Assembly (NCBI GenBank): GCA_938023085.1
Contig: CALHDP010000109.1
Span: 1 to 34,825 of the forward strand
Direction of reading: 5' to 3'
Length of the DNA stretch: 34,825 bases
Source of the DNA: an uncultured Collinsella sp.
Lineage (GTDB): Bacteria; Actinomycetota; Coriobacteriia; Coriobacteriales; Coriobacteriaceae
In this document: piece after piece, positions 16,730 to 24,730 of the stretch
How positions within the stretch are numbered: position 1 is the first letter of the stretch
Layout of the letters: each line of letters starts with the position of its first letter
The notes under the pieces: generated by a model
What the model was told of the DNA's origin: nothing
The model's input: the letters and a program-made list of their open reading frames with translations, nothing else
Database searches by the model: none
Translations under genes and position numbers: made by a program

Positions 16730-16761
16730 AATGAGTCCTGTGGACTATGAAGGGAGAATCT

Positions 16762-18108
16762 GTGCCAAAAAAGAGTGAGAGCACGGGTACTGGGCTGGAA
16801 TCCTACGTTGCAAAGCTCATGGGCAACGGCTCAAACAGGACTTCGGTAACCGAGGACGAGATTCAGGTCGCCCTGAAGGATATCGATGTGTCTGACGAGC
16901 AGCTCAACGCGGTGTATTCCGCGCTGCGCAACAGCGGCATCCAGATTATCTCCGCGAGTGGAAACGACGACGCCCCCATGGACGTCGACGATGACGATAA
17001 CGATAGCGATACCGACGATTTCGATGACGACGAGCACGATTCCGGCTCGCTCGACGATCATGAGCTTAAGATGGCCCGTCAGGCCGACGCCGAGATGGGT
17101 TCTTCCAAGAGCAAGAAGAAGCGCACCGTGCGCACGTCCCGTTCGCGTTCGCGCGTGCGCGGCATCGATGCCTCCACGGTGATGCTGACCGGCGACCCGG
17201 TTCGTATGTACCTTAAGGAGATCGGTAAGGTCGACCTGCTGACCGCCTCCGAAGAGGTCGATCTGGCCATGAAGATCGAGGCCGGTCTCGATGCCACCGA
17301 GAAGCTCGAGGCCGCCGAGGCGGGCGAGATCGAGCTCACCCGCTCCGAGATGCGTCGCCTGACTCGTATCGAGAACGTCGGCCTCGAGGCCAAGCAGGCG
17401 CTCATCAGCGCCAACCTGCGCCTGGTCGTCTCCATCGCCAAGCGCTATGTCGGTCGCGGCATGCTGTTCCTGGACCTGATCCAGGAGGGCAACCTCGGTC
17501 TGATCCGCGCCGTCGAGAAGTTCGACTACCAGAAGGGCTTTAAGTTCTCCACCTACGCCACGTGGTGGATCCGTCAGGCCATCACGCGTGCTATCGCCGA
17601 CCAGGCCCGTACCATCCGTATTCCCGTGCACATGGTCGAGACCATCAACAAGCTCGTCCGCGTGCAGCGCCAGCTTCTCCAGGACCTGGGTCGCGACCCG
17701 ACCCCCGAGGAGATCGGTGCCGAGATGGACATGAGCGCCGACCGCGTCCGCGAGATCCAGAAGATTTCGCAGGAGCCCGTGTCGCTCGAGACCCCTATCG
17801 GCGAGGAAGAGGATTCCCAGCTGGGCGACTTTATCGAGGACTCCCAGGCTATCGTTCCGCCCGATGCCGCCAGCTTCTCCATGCTGCAGGAGCAGCTCAC
17901 CCAGGTGCTCGACTCGCTTGCCGATCGTGAGCGCAAGGTTATCGAGCTGCGCTTTGGCCTTGTCGACGGACATCCCCGTACGCTCGAGGAAGTCGGCCGT
18001 GAGTTTGGCGTTACGCGTGAGCGCATCCGCCAGATCGAGTCCAAGACCCTGGCCAAGCTTCGTCACCCCAGCCGTTCCAGCAAGCTGAAGGACTACATCG
18101 AGTCTTAG
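16762..18108 (+). CDS. rpoD: Primary sigma factor RpoD/SigA
   Basis: Housekeeping sigma-70 factor, 448 aa from GTG at 16762. GTG is chosen because AGGGAG (16751-16756) lies 5 nt upstream; the ATG at 16747 overlaps that site and adds only five residues. The N-terminal part has a region 1.1-like helical section, then a striking acidic run (DDDDNDSDTDDFDDDEHD) followed by a basic run (SKSKKKRTVRTSRSRSRV), as in long actinobacterial primary sigmas. Region 1.2-2 is canonical (DPVRMYLKEIG, GLIRAVEKFDYQKGFKFSTY, ATWWIRQAITRAIADQ). Region 3 and region 4.2 (TLEEVGREFGVTRERIRQIE) follow. The strong terminator 70 nt downstream closes the unit. Confidence 0.97.
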   Translation: MPKKSESTGTGLESYVAKLMGNGSNRTSVTEDEIQVALKDIDVSDEQLNAVYSALRNSGIQIISASGNDDAPMDVDDDDNDSDTDDFDDDEHDSGSLDDHELKMARQADAEMGSSKSKKKRTVRTSRSRSRVRGIDASTVMLTGDPVRMYLKEIGKVDLLTASEEVDLAMKIEAGLDATEKLEAAEAGEIELTRSEMRRLTRIENVGLEAKQALISANLRLVVSIAKRYVGRGMLFLDLIQEGNLGLIRAVEKFDYQKGFKFSTYATWWIRQAITRAIADQARTIRIPVHMVETINKLVRVQRQLLQDLGRDPTPEEIGAEMDMSADRVREIQKISQEPVSLETPIGEEEDSQLGDFIEDSQAIVPPDAASFSMLQEQLTQVLDSLADRERKVIELRFGLVDGHPRTLEEVGREFGVTRERIRQIESKTLAKLRHPSRSSKLKDYIES

Positions 18109-18112
18109 GGTT

Positions 18113-18134
18113 CCGCCGTTCTACCGAACGGCGG
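18113..18134 (+). other. Hairpin just after the rpoD stop
   Basis: CCGCCGTTC (18113-18121) and GAACGGCGG (18126-18134) form a perfect 9-bp stem with a TACC loop, extendable by GGT/ACC across a bulged T. There is no T-tract. It may protect the rpoD 3' end or act with the true terminator 45 nt downstream. Confidence 0.6.
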
Positions 18135-18178
18135 ACCAGTCGACGCTGCGCGCCGCCCAGAGCGACAATTTGTCATTC

Positions 18179-18220
18179 AAAAGGCAAGGCATGACCAGAA
18201 GGTCTATGCCTTGCCTTTTT
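18179..18220. terminator. Strong terminator after rpoD
   Basis: AAAAGGCAAGGCAT (18179-18192) is complementary to ATGCCTTGCCTTTT (18206-18219). The inner GACC/GGTC extends the stem to 18 bp around an AGAA loop, with one unpaired T. A-tract on one side and T-tract on the other make it able to work in both directions. Confidence 0.88.
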
Positions 18221-18351
18221 CATGCCAACTTGTTCGCTCTGGACGTCGCTCGCTGTCCGTCCTCTACCTGCGGCATCTCCATTGCTTGGCAGTTGGGTGG
18301 CAGTTGGGGACGTCTCCAATGACTAGGTCGGAAAAATTCTCAAAAAAGTTC
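18221..18351. other. Intergenic stretch with a short tandem repeat
   Basis: No coding region is supported between the rpoD terminator and the tRNA promoter. It holds a perfect 11-bp tandem repeat, TGGCAGTTGGG, at 18287-18297 and 18298-18308. Right after it is a near-palindrome GGGGACGTCTCC (18306-18317). This looks like a fragment of a dispersed intergenic repeat, but that was not tested. Together with the rpoD terminator and tRNA promoter it makes up the ~300-nt gene-free stretch after rpoD. Confidence 0.45.
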
Positions 18352-18379
18352 TTGCCCTGAGCTGATTCGTCCGTATAAT
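18352..18379 (+). promoter_or_regulatory. Promoter of the tRNA-Asn pair
   Basis: TTGCCC at 18352-18357 and a perfect TATAAT at 18374-18379 with a 16-bp spacer. The predicted start near 18386 leaves a short leader before the first tRNA at 18410. Confidence 0.82.
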
Positions 18380-18409
18380 AAACTTCGTTGCTTGAGAGCA
18401 CGTACCTAT

Positions 18410-18484
18410 TCCTCGGTAGCTCAATGGTAGAGCACGCGGCTGTTAACCGCGCTGTTGTAGGTTCGAGTCCTACCCGGGGAGCCA
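18410..18484 (+). tRNA. tRNA-Asn (GUU), copy 1
   Basis: 75 nt including encoded CCA. The acceptor stem TCCTCGG pairs with CCGGGGA. The anticodon stem CGCGG/CCGCG holds loop CTGTTAA with anticodon GTT at 18442-18444. The T-arm has GGTTCGAGTCC. Sequence identical to copy 2. Confidence 0.97.
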
Positions 18485-18493
18485 GAATTTCTC

Positions 18494-18514
18494 AGCCCAT
18501 TCTGCTGGGCTTTT
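18494..18514 (+). terminator. Weak hairpin with T-run between the tRNAs
   Basis: AGCCCA (18494-18499) pairs with TGGGCT (18506-18511) around a 6-nt loop, followed by TTTT. Only six base pairs, so partial termination or processing between the two tRNAs is possible; a co-transcript is also likely since no promoter separates them. Confidence 0.45.
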
Positions 18515-18518
18515 AAAT

Positions 18519-18593
18519 TCCTCGGTAGCTCAATGGTAGAGCACGCGGCTGTTAACCGCGCTGTTGTAGGTTCGAGTCCTACCCGGGGAGCCA
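18519..18593 (+). tRNA. tRNA-Asn (GUU), copy 2
   Basis: Identical 75-nt copy including CCA; anticodon GTT at 18551-18553. Probably transcribed from the same promoter as copy 1. The shared block is 78 nt (18408-18485 and 18517-18594), consistent with recent tandem duplication or gene conversion. Confidence 0.97.
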
Positions 18594-18599
18594 GGTTGT

Positions 18600-18627
18600 A
18601 AAACCCGTCGCTTATGCGGCGGGTTTT
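18600..18627 (+). terminator. Terminator of the tRNA unit
   Basis: AAAACCCGTCGC (18600-18611) pairs with GCGGCGGGTTTT (from 18616) with one T-G pair and a TTAT loop, ending in a run of Ts. It is 6 nt after the second tRNA. The ~160 nt from here to the next gene hold only weak promoter-like sequence (TAGAAT at 18726-18731). Confidence 0.87.
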
Positions 18628-18787
18628 TTCATGCCTCGATCGCCTGGCGCGAACGTTACCGTATCAACATTTCGTGTCGAGGATGTATTCCCGCGACCCA
18701 CCACCTCAACATGGCGCGCTCGTTGTAGAATAATGCAATGATTGCTCCCACGAGATGGTGCCGCGAGCACCAGATAAGGAGATTCTT

Positions 18788-19144
18788 GTGTCTGAGACCA
18801 TTAACGGCAGCCTGAGCGTCTCGAACGACGTTATTGCCGATATTGCCGGTTATGCTGCGATGACGTGCTATGGCGTCGTCGGTATGGCCGAGCAGCTCCA
18901 GGGCGCCGAGAGCGTGCGCCTGCTTGCCGGTCAGCGCCTCCGCAAGGGCGTGCTTGTCTCCGCCGACGAGAACGGCCTTACGGTCGATCTTCACGTCGTG
19001 CTCGAGAACGGCGTCAACATGAAGTCCGTCTGCCACAATCTTTCGAGCTCCGTTGCCTTCACCCTGCAGGAGATCGCCCAGATCGATCCCACCAGCCTTA
19101 AGATCGGCATCCACATCGACGCGCTCAAGAGCCGTCTGAACTAG
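18788..19144 (+). CDS. Asp23/Gls24 family protein (YloU-like)
   Basis: 118-aa alpha/beta protein of the Asp23/Gls24 group: GSLSVSNDVIADIAGYAAMTCYGVVGMAEQ is the characteristic start, then LTVDLHVVLENGVNMKSV. No signal peptide or membrane segment. GTG at 18788 is chosen because AAGGAG (18776-18781) is 6 nt upstream; a longer in-frame GTG at 18755 has no such site. The gene is 27 nt upstream of the DhaL/FakA-type gene and then recG, matching yloU-yloV-recG of Bacillus. The biochemical role of short YloU-type members is not established; envelope-stress or lipid-linked roles are guesses from relatives. Confidence 0.9.
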   Translation: MSETINGSLSVSNDVIADIAGYAAMTCYGVVGMAEQLQGAESVRLLAGQRLRKGVLVSADENGLTVDLHVVLENGVNMKSVCHNLSSSVAFTLQEIAQIDPTSLKIGIHIDALKSRLN

Positions 19145-19171
19145 CATCCGATAACGGAGATTCAAATACCC

Positions 19172-20833
19172 ATGATTGCAAAGACCATTCGCACCTGTTT
19201 TCCGATCGCTGCGGCTGCCGTTTCCGACAAGGCCGAGGAGATCAACAAGCTCAACGTCTTCCCCGTACCCGACGGCGATACCGGCACCAACATGTCGCTC
19301 ACGCTCGCCTCGGTGACCAAGGAGCTTTCCGCCCTTCCCGCCGATGCCGATATGGAGGCCATCGCCGGCGCCATCACCCACGGCTCCCTGATGGGTGCCC
19401 GCGGCAACTCCGGCGTCATCACCTCGCAGATCCTGCGCGGTGTGGCCGAGGGTCTCGTCTCTGCCGATGAGCCTATCACGTCCGCCAACATCGCCTTCGC
19501 CTTCCGTCGCGCCGTCAAGGTCGCCTTCCAGGCCGTCCGCAAGCCCATCGAGGGCACGATCCTTACGGTGCTGCGCGATGTCTCGACCAAGGCCGACGAG
19601 TGCGAAAAGAAGAAGTTCTCGGCCGAGGACGCGCTCGACGCCATCGTCGTCGAGGCGTATCAGTCCGTCGCCCGCACGCCCGACCTGCTGCCCGTCCTCA
19701 AAGAGAACGGCGTGGTCGACTCCGGTGCCTTCGGCTTTGCCATCTTCCTAGAGAACTTTGTTGCCGCTGCTCTTGGCCGCAGCACCGTTGTCGAGGATTT
19801 CTCCGCCACGTTTGATTCCGCTGGCTCTGCTCGCGACGCGGCCCTCGGTCGCGTTGAGATCGAGGCCAACGACGACTGGGAGGGCTCGGAGTTCCGCTAC
19901 TGCAACGAGTTCCTGTTTAAGGCCGACGCCCCGTTTGACGAGGACGAGTGCCTTAAGTTCCTGGGTTCCATGGGCGACTGTGAGCTACTCGTGGGCGCCT
20001 ATCCCGACTACAAGATCCATGTGCACTCCAACACCCCCAACCTGGTGCTCGAGCACATGCTGCAGCTCGGTCAGATCTATGAGGTCTTTATCCACAACAT
20101 GGAGATGGAGGCCCACGACCGTACCGCCAAGATCCACGAGGACCAGGAGAAGGCCGCCGAGCCCGCGAAGGCCCTGGGCTTTGTCGCCGTTGCCGCTGGG
20201 TCCGGCGAGGCCGACATCCTCAAGTCCCTGGGTGTCGATGTGATCGTGTCGGGCGGCCAGACCATGAACCCCTCGACTGCAGACCTGCTGGGCGCGGTGG
20301 ACCAGGTCAACGCGACCTCGGTCATCATCTTGCCCAACAACGGCAACATCCGCATGGCCGCTGAGGCTGCTGCCTCAGCCTGCACCGACAAGAAGGTCGC
20401 CGTCGTTCCCACCAAGACCGTCCCGCAGGCCTTCTCCGCGCTGTTCGCGGTCCTGCCCGATTCCGAGCTCGAGGATGCCGTCGCCGCCATGGTCGACGCC
20501 ATCAGCGAGGTCCGCGATGGCGAGGTCACCCGCGCCGTGCGCGACTCCAGTGCCTCTGACGGTTCTCCGATTCACTCCGGTGACGTCATGGGTATCATCG
20601 CCGGCTCCATCGACGTGGTCGGCTCCGACGTGAAGCAGGTCACGCTCGACTGCATCAACCGCATGCAGGAGGAAGAGGAGGGCGACGCGCTGACGATTCT
20701 GGCCGGCGAGGAGCTGTCCGATGAGGCCTTCCAGGAGATCGTCGACGCCATCGAGGAGGCTCAGCCCGACCTGGAGGTCGACGCCCATCGTGGCGAGCAG
20801 CCGCTCTATCCCGTGATCTTCTCGATCGAGTAG
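19172..20833 (+). CDS. fakA: DhaL-domain kinase (FakA/YloV-like)
   Basis: 553 aa. The family member FakA of Gram-positives is the ATP-binding subunit that phosphorylates fatty acids held by a FakB (DegV) partner. The N-terminal DhaL domain shows INKLNVFPVPDGDTGTNM with D34 and D36 as expected Mg ligands, then GARGNSGVI and later RTPDLLPVLKENGVVDSGAFG. The C-terminal half (from ~230) carries the FakA-type middle and C-terminal domains (SGGQTMNPST, ILPNNGNIR). No fakB is nearby. The ribosome site GGAGA lies 11 nt before ATG, slightly far. Exact substrate is inferred from the family and from the lipid genes downstream. Confidence 0.9.
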   Translation: MIAKTIRTCFPIAAAAVSDKAEEINKLNVFPVPDGDTGTNMSLTLASVTKELSALPADADMEAIAGAITHGSLMGARGNSGVITSQILRGVAEGLVSADEPITSANIAFAFRRAVKVAFQAVRKPIEGTILTVLRDVSTKADECEKKKFSAEDALDAIVVEAYQSVARTPDLLPVLKENGVVDSGAFGFAIFLENFVAAALGRSTVVEDFSATFDSAGSARDAALGRVEIEANDDWEGSEFRYCNEFLFKADAPFDEDECLKFLGSMGDCELLVGAYPDYKIHVHSNTPNLVLEHMLQLGQIYEVFIHNMEMEAHDRTAKIHEDQEKAAEPAKALGFVAVAAGSGEADILKSLGVDVIVSGGQTMNPSTADLLGAVDQVNATSVIILPNNGNIRMAAEAAASACTDKKVAVVPTKTVPQAFSALFAVLPDSELEDAVAAMVDAISEVRDGEVTRAVRDSSASDGSPIHSGDVMGIIAGSIDVVGSDVKQVTLDCINRMQEEEEGDALTILAGEELSDEAFQEIVDAIEEAQPDLEVDAHRGEQPLYPVIFSIE

Positions 20834-20843
20834 GCAACTGCCC

Positions 20844-23021
20844 ATGTCCGAGCTGTGCTCCGTGCCGCGCGTCTCGGAGCGCTTTGCCCAGAGCAATGCG
20901 CTCGACGAGGATATCGCGCGACTCAAATATGTTTCGGGTAAACGTGAGGAGGCCCTTCGCCGTCTGGGAATTCGGACGGTGGGGGACCTCCTTCTCCATA
21001 TTCCTCATCGATACCTCGACTTTACCCGTTCGTGGTCCATCGAGATGGCGCCCATCGGCACTGTGTGCACCATCATCGCCACGGTCGACCGTATCGTCCA
21101 AAAGCAGCCGCGTCCGCGCATGCAGGTGACCGAGGTCTCACTCATTGACGAGACGGGCGTGCTGCAGGTTGCCTTTTTCCGCCAGCCCTGGATTGCCCAG
21201 CAGCTTAAGCAGGGCGACCGCCTGGCCGTGATGGGCAAGGTCGAGTTTGCCTACGGCTTTAAGCAGATGTCCTCGCCGCACTTTGAAAAGCTCGAGAATG
21301 GGCGTGCCGCAGGCACCATCCTGCCGGTCCATTACGTGAGTGATGGCGTGAGCCAGGCGTGGATGCGCCGCATCGTAAGCGGCGCGCTCGAGGTCGTCGG
21401 CAATCCCTTCGACCCGATTCCCGCACGCTTACGCGTCAAGCGCCGCCTGATGAGCAATGCCCGCGCGCTGCGCTCAATCCACTTTCCCTCGAGCATGGCT
21501 GAGCGCGATATCGCTCGCCGTCGCCTTGCTTATGAGGAGTGCCTTTACCTTCAGCTGGCACTGCGCCTGCGCAACGACGGCGGCCTGGTCGAAGTCGCTC
21601 CCTACGCCCACACCGCGGGCGAGCACCTGGCCGCGCTCAAGCAAGCCCTGCCGTTTTCGCTGAGCGAAGAGCAGGAGGCCGCGTTCCAGGATATCCTGCG
21701 CGATATGTGCGATGGCGGGCGCGTGATGAACCGCCTGCTGCTGGGCGATGTCGGTACCGGTAAGACCGCCGTTGCCGCCTGCGCGCTGGCAGTGGCTGCC
21801 GATAGCGGCACGCAGGCCTGCGTTATGGCGCCCACGGGCGTTCTGGCGCGCCAATATGCCGATAAGACTGGCCCTCTGCTCTCGCAGGCCGGCATGTCCT
21901 GGGCGCTTCTGACGGGCGCCACGCCGGCCGCAGAGCGCGAGCGCATCCATGCCCAGCTGGAATCGGGCGAGCTCGACGTCCTCTTTGGCACCCATGCGGT
22001 GCTTTCGGATGACGTTGCGTTCAAGCATCTGTCGCTTGTCGTCATCGACGAGCAGCACCGCTTTGGCGTAGGCCAGCGTAACGCCCTGCGTGCAAAGGGT
22101 CCCGGTGCGGACCTGCTCGTTATGACGGCAACGCCCATCCCGCGTACGCTGGCGCTTTCGGTCTACGGCGATCTGGACACGAGCATCATCCGCCATCGGC
22201 CCGTCCCTGGCGCTGGCGTGACGACACGCGTGCTCACCGAGTCGAGCCGCGACCTCGCCTATGGCGCCATCCGCGAGGCACATGAAAAAGGTCAGCAGGC
22301 CTACGTGATTTGCCCGCTCGTGGAGCCGAGTGACTCGGCCGATGAGCTGGAAGACGTACCCGGTATCGCCCGCGACGACGAGGGCCGCGTGACGGTCCCC
22401 GTGCCGCTGCACGATACGGCAACCGAGCTCGAACGACTGCGCCTGGCGCTGCCGGGACTTACCATCGAGCGCCTTCACGGCCGCATGCCGGCGGGGGAGA
22501 AGGACCGCGTGATCGATGCCTTCAAGCGCGGCGAGATCGACGTGCTCGTCTCGACCACGGTGGTCGAGGTGGGCGTCGACGTGCCCAACGCCACCGTCAT
22601 GGTCATCGAGAACGGTGAGCGCTTTGGCTTGGCGGCCCTGCACCAGCTACGCGGTCGCGTGGGCCGCGGCAGCGAGTCGGGTACCTGCCTGGTCATGACG
22701 CACTCCAAGGGCAACGGCGGCGCATCGGCGGCGCAAGACCGTCTCCAGTCGCTCGAAAAGACCTCGGATGGCTTTACGCTCGCCCAGATGGACCTGCGTC
22801 TGCGCCACGAGGGCGAAATCCTGGGGTACCGTCAGCACGGTGGCGTGACCTTGCGCTTTGTGGACCTGGATGCCGATGAGGACCTTATCGAATGGGCCCA
22901 TTTGGACGCGGTCGAGCTCTTGCGGTATGCTTGCACTCTTGACTCCGTGGCGACTCGCCCCCTGCGCGATGCGGTTGCCATGCGATATCGACACATTTTT
23001 AAGGAGGTCAGCGGAGGATGA
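20844..23021 (+). CDS. recG: ATP-dependent DNA helicase RecG
   Basis: 725-aa superfamily 2 helicase that remodels stalled forks and branched DNA. The N-terminal wedge/OB region contains LRRLGIRTVGDLLLHIPHRY and the barrel TVDRIVQKQPRPRMQV. Helicase core: Walker A GDVGTGKT (301-308), DEQH box (402-405), TATPIPRTLAL, then the C-terminal lobe with VSTTVVEVGVDVPNA and QLRGRVGRG. A ~25-residue insertion in the second lobe (DELEDVPGIARDDEGRV) is slightly longer than usual. ATG at 20844 has no strong ribosome site and lies 10 nt after the previous stop, so coupling is likely. Confidence 0.96.
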   Translation: MSELCSVPRVSERFAQSNALDEDIARLKYVSGKREEALRRLGIRTVGDLLLHIPHRYLDFTRSWSIEMAPIGTVCTIIATVDRIVQKQPRPRMQVTEVSLIDETGVLQVAFFRQPWIAQQLKQGDRLAVMGKVEFAYGFKQMSSPHFEKLENGRAAGTILPVHYVSDGVSQAWMRRIVSGALEVVGNPFDPIPARLRVKRRLMSNARALRSIHFPSSMAERDIARRRLAYEECLYLQLALRLRNDGGLVEVAPYAHTAGEHLAALKQALPFSLSEEQEAAFQDILRDMCDGGRVMNRLLLGDVGTGKTAVAACALAVAADSGTQACVMAPTGVLARQYADKTGPLLSQAGMSWALLTGATPAAERERIHAQLESGELDVLFGTHAVLSDDVAFKHLSLVVIDEQHRFGVGQRNALRAKGPGADLLVMTATPIPRTLALSVYGDLDTSIIRHRPVPGAGVTTRVLTESSRDLAYGAIREAHEKGQQAYVICPLVEPSDSADELEDVPGIARDDEGRVTVPVPLHDTATELERLRLALPGLTIERLHGRMPAGEKDRVIDAFKRGEIDVLVSTTVVEVGVDVPNATVMVIENGERFGLAALHQLRGRVGRGSESGTCLVMTHSKGNGGASAAQDRLQSLEKTSDGFTLAQMDLRLRHEGEILGYRQHGGVTLRFVDLDADEDLIEWAHLDAVELLRYACTLDSVATRPLRDAVAMRYRHIFKEVSGG

Positions 23022-23674
23022 GAATCATCGGCGGCGAATGGCGCGGTCGTAAGATCGAGGAGCCCCGTGGTCGCGATGTCACCCGCCCCACGACTGATCG
23101 CGTGCGCGAGGCGTGCGCATCTATGGTCATGTCGGCATTCGATTTCGATTTGGACGAGGTTCGTGTGCTGGACGCCTTTGGCGGCTCCGGTGCCTTAGGG
23201 TTAGAGATGCTCTCTCGTGGGGCCCGCTCGCTCACGACGTTTGAGATCGATCGCAACGCCGCGCGGCTCATTACCAAGAATATCGAGTCGCTCTGCCGTG
23301 ACCGTGCGCGTTGGCGCGTGGTCACGGGCGACATGCTGGCGAGTGCCTCGCGCGGTCGTGTACCGGGCGGCCCCTTTGATCTGGTCCTGCTCGACCCGCC
23401 CTATGCTTTTGGTGCCGAGCCGGTCGAGGAACTGCTGCAGAACCTGGCTCAGCAGGGTTTACTTGCACCTGGCGCTTACGCCTTGTTTGAGCATGCCGCT
23501 GCCGATGCGGGCGCGCATCCGGCAGGCTTTGAGACTGTACGTGAGAAGCGCTACGGCATTACCTCGGTCGACCTGCTTCGTTGGGTCGGCGATAACGATG
23601 GCGAGGGCGATAACGCCGGCACCGATGCTGACAACAACGATGCCACGACGTTTCAGGAGGATGCTCATGAGTGA
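23018..23674 (+). CDS. rsmD: 16S rRNA m2G966 methyltransferase
   Basis: 218 aa; methylates N2 of G966 in 16S rRNA using S-adenosylmethionine. Signatures: MRIIGGEWRGRKIEEP start, RPTTDRVREA, SAM motif I LDAFGGSGALGLE (51-63), and the catalytic DPPY at 126-129. The start overlaps recG by 4 nt (ATGA), with AAGGAGG 10 nt upstream. The last ~27 residues (from GDNDGEGDNAG) form an acidic, low-complexity tail not needed for the fold; its DNA also carries the ribosome site and start of coaD, so it may be kept for coupling. Confidence 0.94.
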   Translation: MRIIGGEWRGRKIEEPRGRDVTRPTTDRVREACASMVMSAFDFDLDEVRVLDAFGGSGALGLEMLSRGARSLTTFEIDRNAARLITKNIESLCRDRARWRVVTGDMLASASRGRVPGGPFDLVLLDPPYAFGAEPVEELLQNLAQQGLLAPGAYALFEHAAADAGAHPAGFETVREKRYGITSVDLLRWVGDNDGEGDNAGTDADNNDATTFQEDAHE

Positions 23675-24164
23675 CACCATCAACCGCGTGATCGTCCCGG
23701 GCACCTTTGATCCCATCACGTTTGGCCATATCGATGTGATCCGCCGCGCCCGCCGCATCTTTCCCAGCGTGATCGTCGCTGTTGCCGAGTCGCAGGGTAA
23801 AAACGGTGTGGGCACCACGTTTACGCTCGATGAGCGCGTGGCGCTGGCCCGCGAGGCGCTCGGTGATATCGACGGCGTTGAGGTCCTGCCCTTTACCGGC
23901 CTCTTGGTCGACTTCGCTCGTGAGCAGGGGGCGGGGGCCGTGGTCAAGGGCCTGCGCGCCATGACCGACTTTGAGTACGAGCTGCAGCAGGCCGACCTCA
24001 ACTATCGCTTGGATAACGAGCTGGAGTCCATCTTTGTCATGAGCGCGCCGCAGTACGGCTATATCTCGAGCTCGGTTGTTCGCCAGATCGCCTCGCTCGG
24101 TAGTGACGTATCGACGTTTGTCCCGTCCAACGTGGTCGAAGCGCTCAAACATCGCTTTTCGTGA
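23667..24164 (+). CDS. coaD: Phosphopantetheine adenylyltransferase
   Basis: 165 aa; adenylates 4'-phosphopantetheine to dephospho-CoA, the penultimate step of CoA synthesis. Signatures: VPGTFDPITFGHIDV with the (T/H)xGH motif at 18-21, VVKGLRAMTDFEYE and YISSSVVRQIA. ATG at 23667 follows CAGGAGG and overlaps rsmD by 8 nt; a longer in-frame reading from 23217 lies wholly inside rsmD and is rejected. The rsmD-coaD pair is conserved in many bacteria. Confidence 0.97.
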   Translation: MSDTINRVIVPGTFDPITFGHIDVIRRARRIFPSVIVAVAESQGKNGVGTTFTLDERVALAREALGDIDGVEVLPFTGLLVDFAREQGAGAVVKGLRAMTDFEYELQQADLNYRLDNELESIFVMSAPQYGYISSSVVRQIASLGSDVSTFVPSNVVEALKHRFS

Positions 24165-24188
24165 CGTTTCTTATTGCCTGGTGGCATG

Positions 24189-24197
24189 TGGTAAACT
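24189..24197 (+). promoter_or_regulatory. Probable extended -10 promoter for the coiled-coil gene
   Basis: TGG-TAAACT, an extended -10, 25 nt after the coaD stop. No clear -35 at 16-18 bp. It resembles TGG-TAGTAT upstream of rpmF (25290-25298). Confidence 0.45.
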
Positions 24198-24232
24198 AGC
24201 ACGATGATATGTTACCTATGAAAGGAGACTGG

Positions 24233-24730
24233 ATGCCGGGCGAGAATTTTCCTGGCGATAGGATCGTCAGCTTGGTCGATGAGCTCGAAGGGCTGATCGA
24301 GGAAGCCAAGCCGCCTTTCGGCAAGAACGCTCAGTTCAAGGTCATCGACGCCGACGTGTTCTTCAACATTCTCGACGAGATCCGCATGAGCTATCCCGAG
24401 GAGTGGCAGAAGTCCCGCCGTATCCTTAAGGAGCGCGAGGAGCTCATGGCTTCCGCCGCCGCTCAGGCCGATTCCATCATTGCCGATGCTCAGCAGCAGG
24501 CCCTCACCATTGCCGGTGAGCAGGAGATCGTCCGCCTTGCGCAGCAGCAGGCCGACGACATCCGCGATCGTGCCCAGCAGTACGAGCGCGAGACGCGTTA
24601 TGCTGCCGAGGACTATGCAGAGCAGGTCTTTACGCACCTGGAGGAGAACCTCAAGAGCCTGACCGGCACCGTTACCCGTTGCCGTCAGCAGCTCAACGAG
24701 GGTGCCGCCCAACAGAATGGTCAGTGGTAA
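24233..24730 (+). CDS. Coiled-coil protein, SepIVA/DivIVA-like
   Basis: 165 aa, no signal or membrane segment. An N-terminal globular part (residues 1-60, VSLVDELEGLIEEAKPPFG and DADVFFNILDEIRMSYPEEW) is followed by a long Ala/Gln/Glu-rich helix (~65-150) with heptad-like spacing (AAQADSIIADAQQQAL, VRLAQQQADDIRDRAQQYE). ATG at 24233 is chosen because AAAGGAG (24221-24227) is 5 nt upstream; the in-frame ATG at 24209 lacks a site. In Mycobacterium a DivIVA-domain protein essential for septation (SepIVA) lies in the same place, next to DUF177 and rnc. By context and shape I propose a cell-division or envelope-growth role; sequence similarity was not tested. Confidence 0.65.
   Translation: MPGENFPGDRIVSLVDELEGLIEEAKPPFGKNAQFKVIDADVFFNILDEIRMSYPEEWQKSRRILKEREELMASAAAQADSIIADAQQQALTIAGEQEIVRLAQQQADDIRDRAQQYERETRYAAEDYAEQVFTHLEENLKSLTGTVTRCRQQLNEGAAQQNGQW

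Noticed and set aside
18410..18593. tRNA-Asn as an integration (att) site of a mobile element
   Set aside because: The repeat is a complete second tRNA with CCA, and no integrase or foreign-looking gene lies beside it.
24209..24232. Earlier ATG start for the coiled-coil protein
   Set aside because: It overlaps the true ribosome site region and lacks its own; ATG at 24233 is 5 nt after AAAGGAG.
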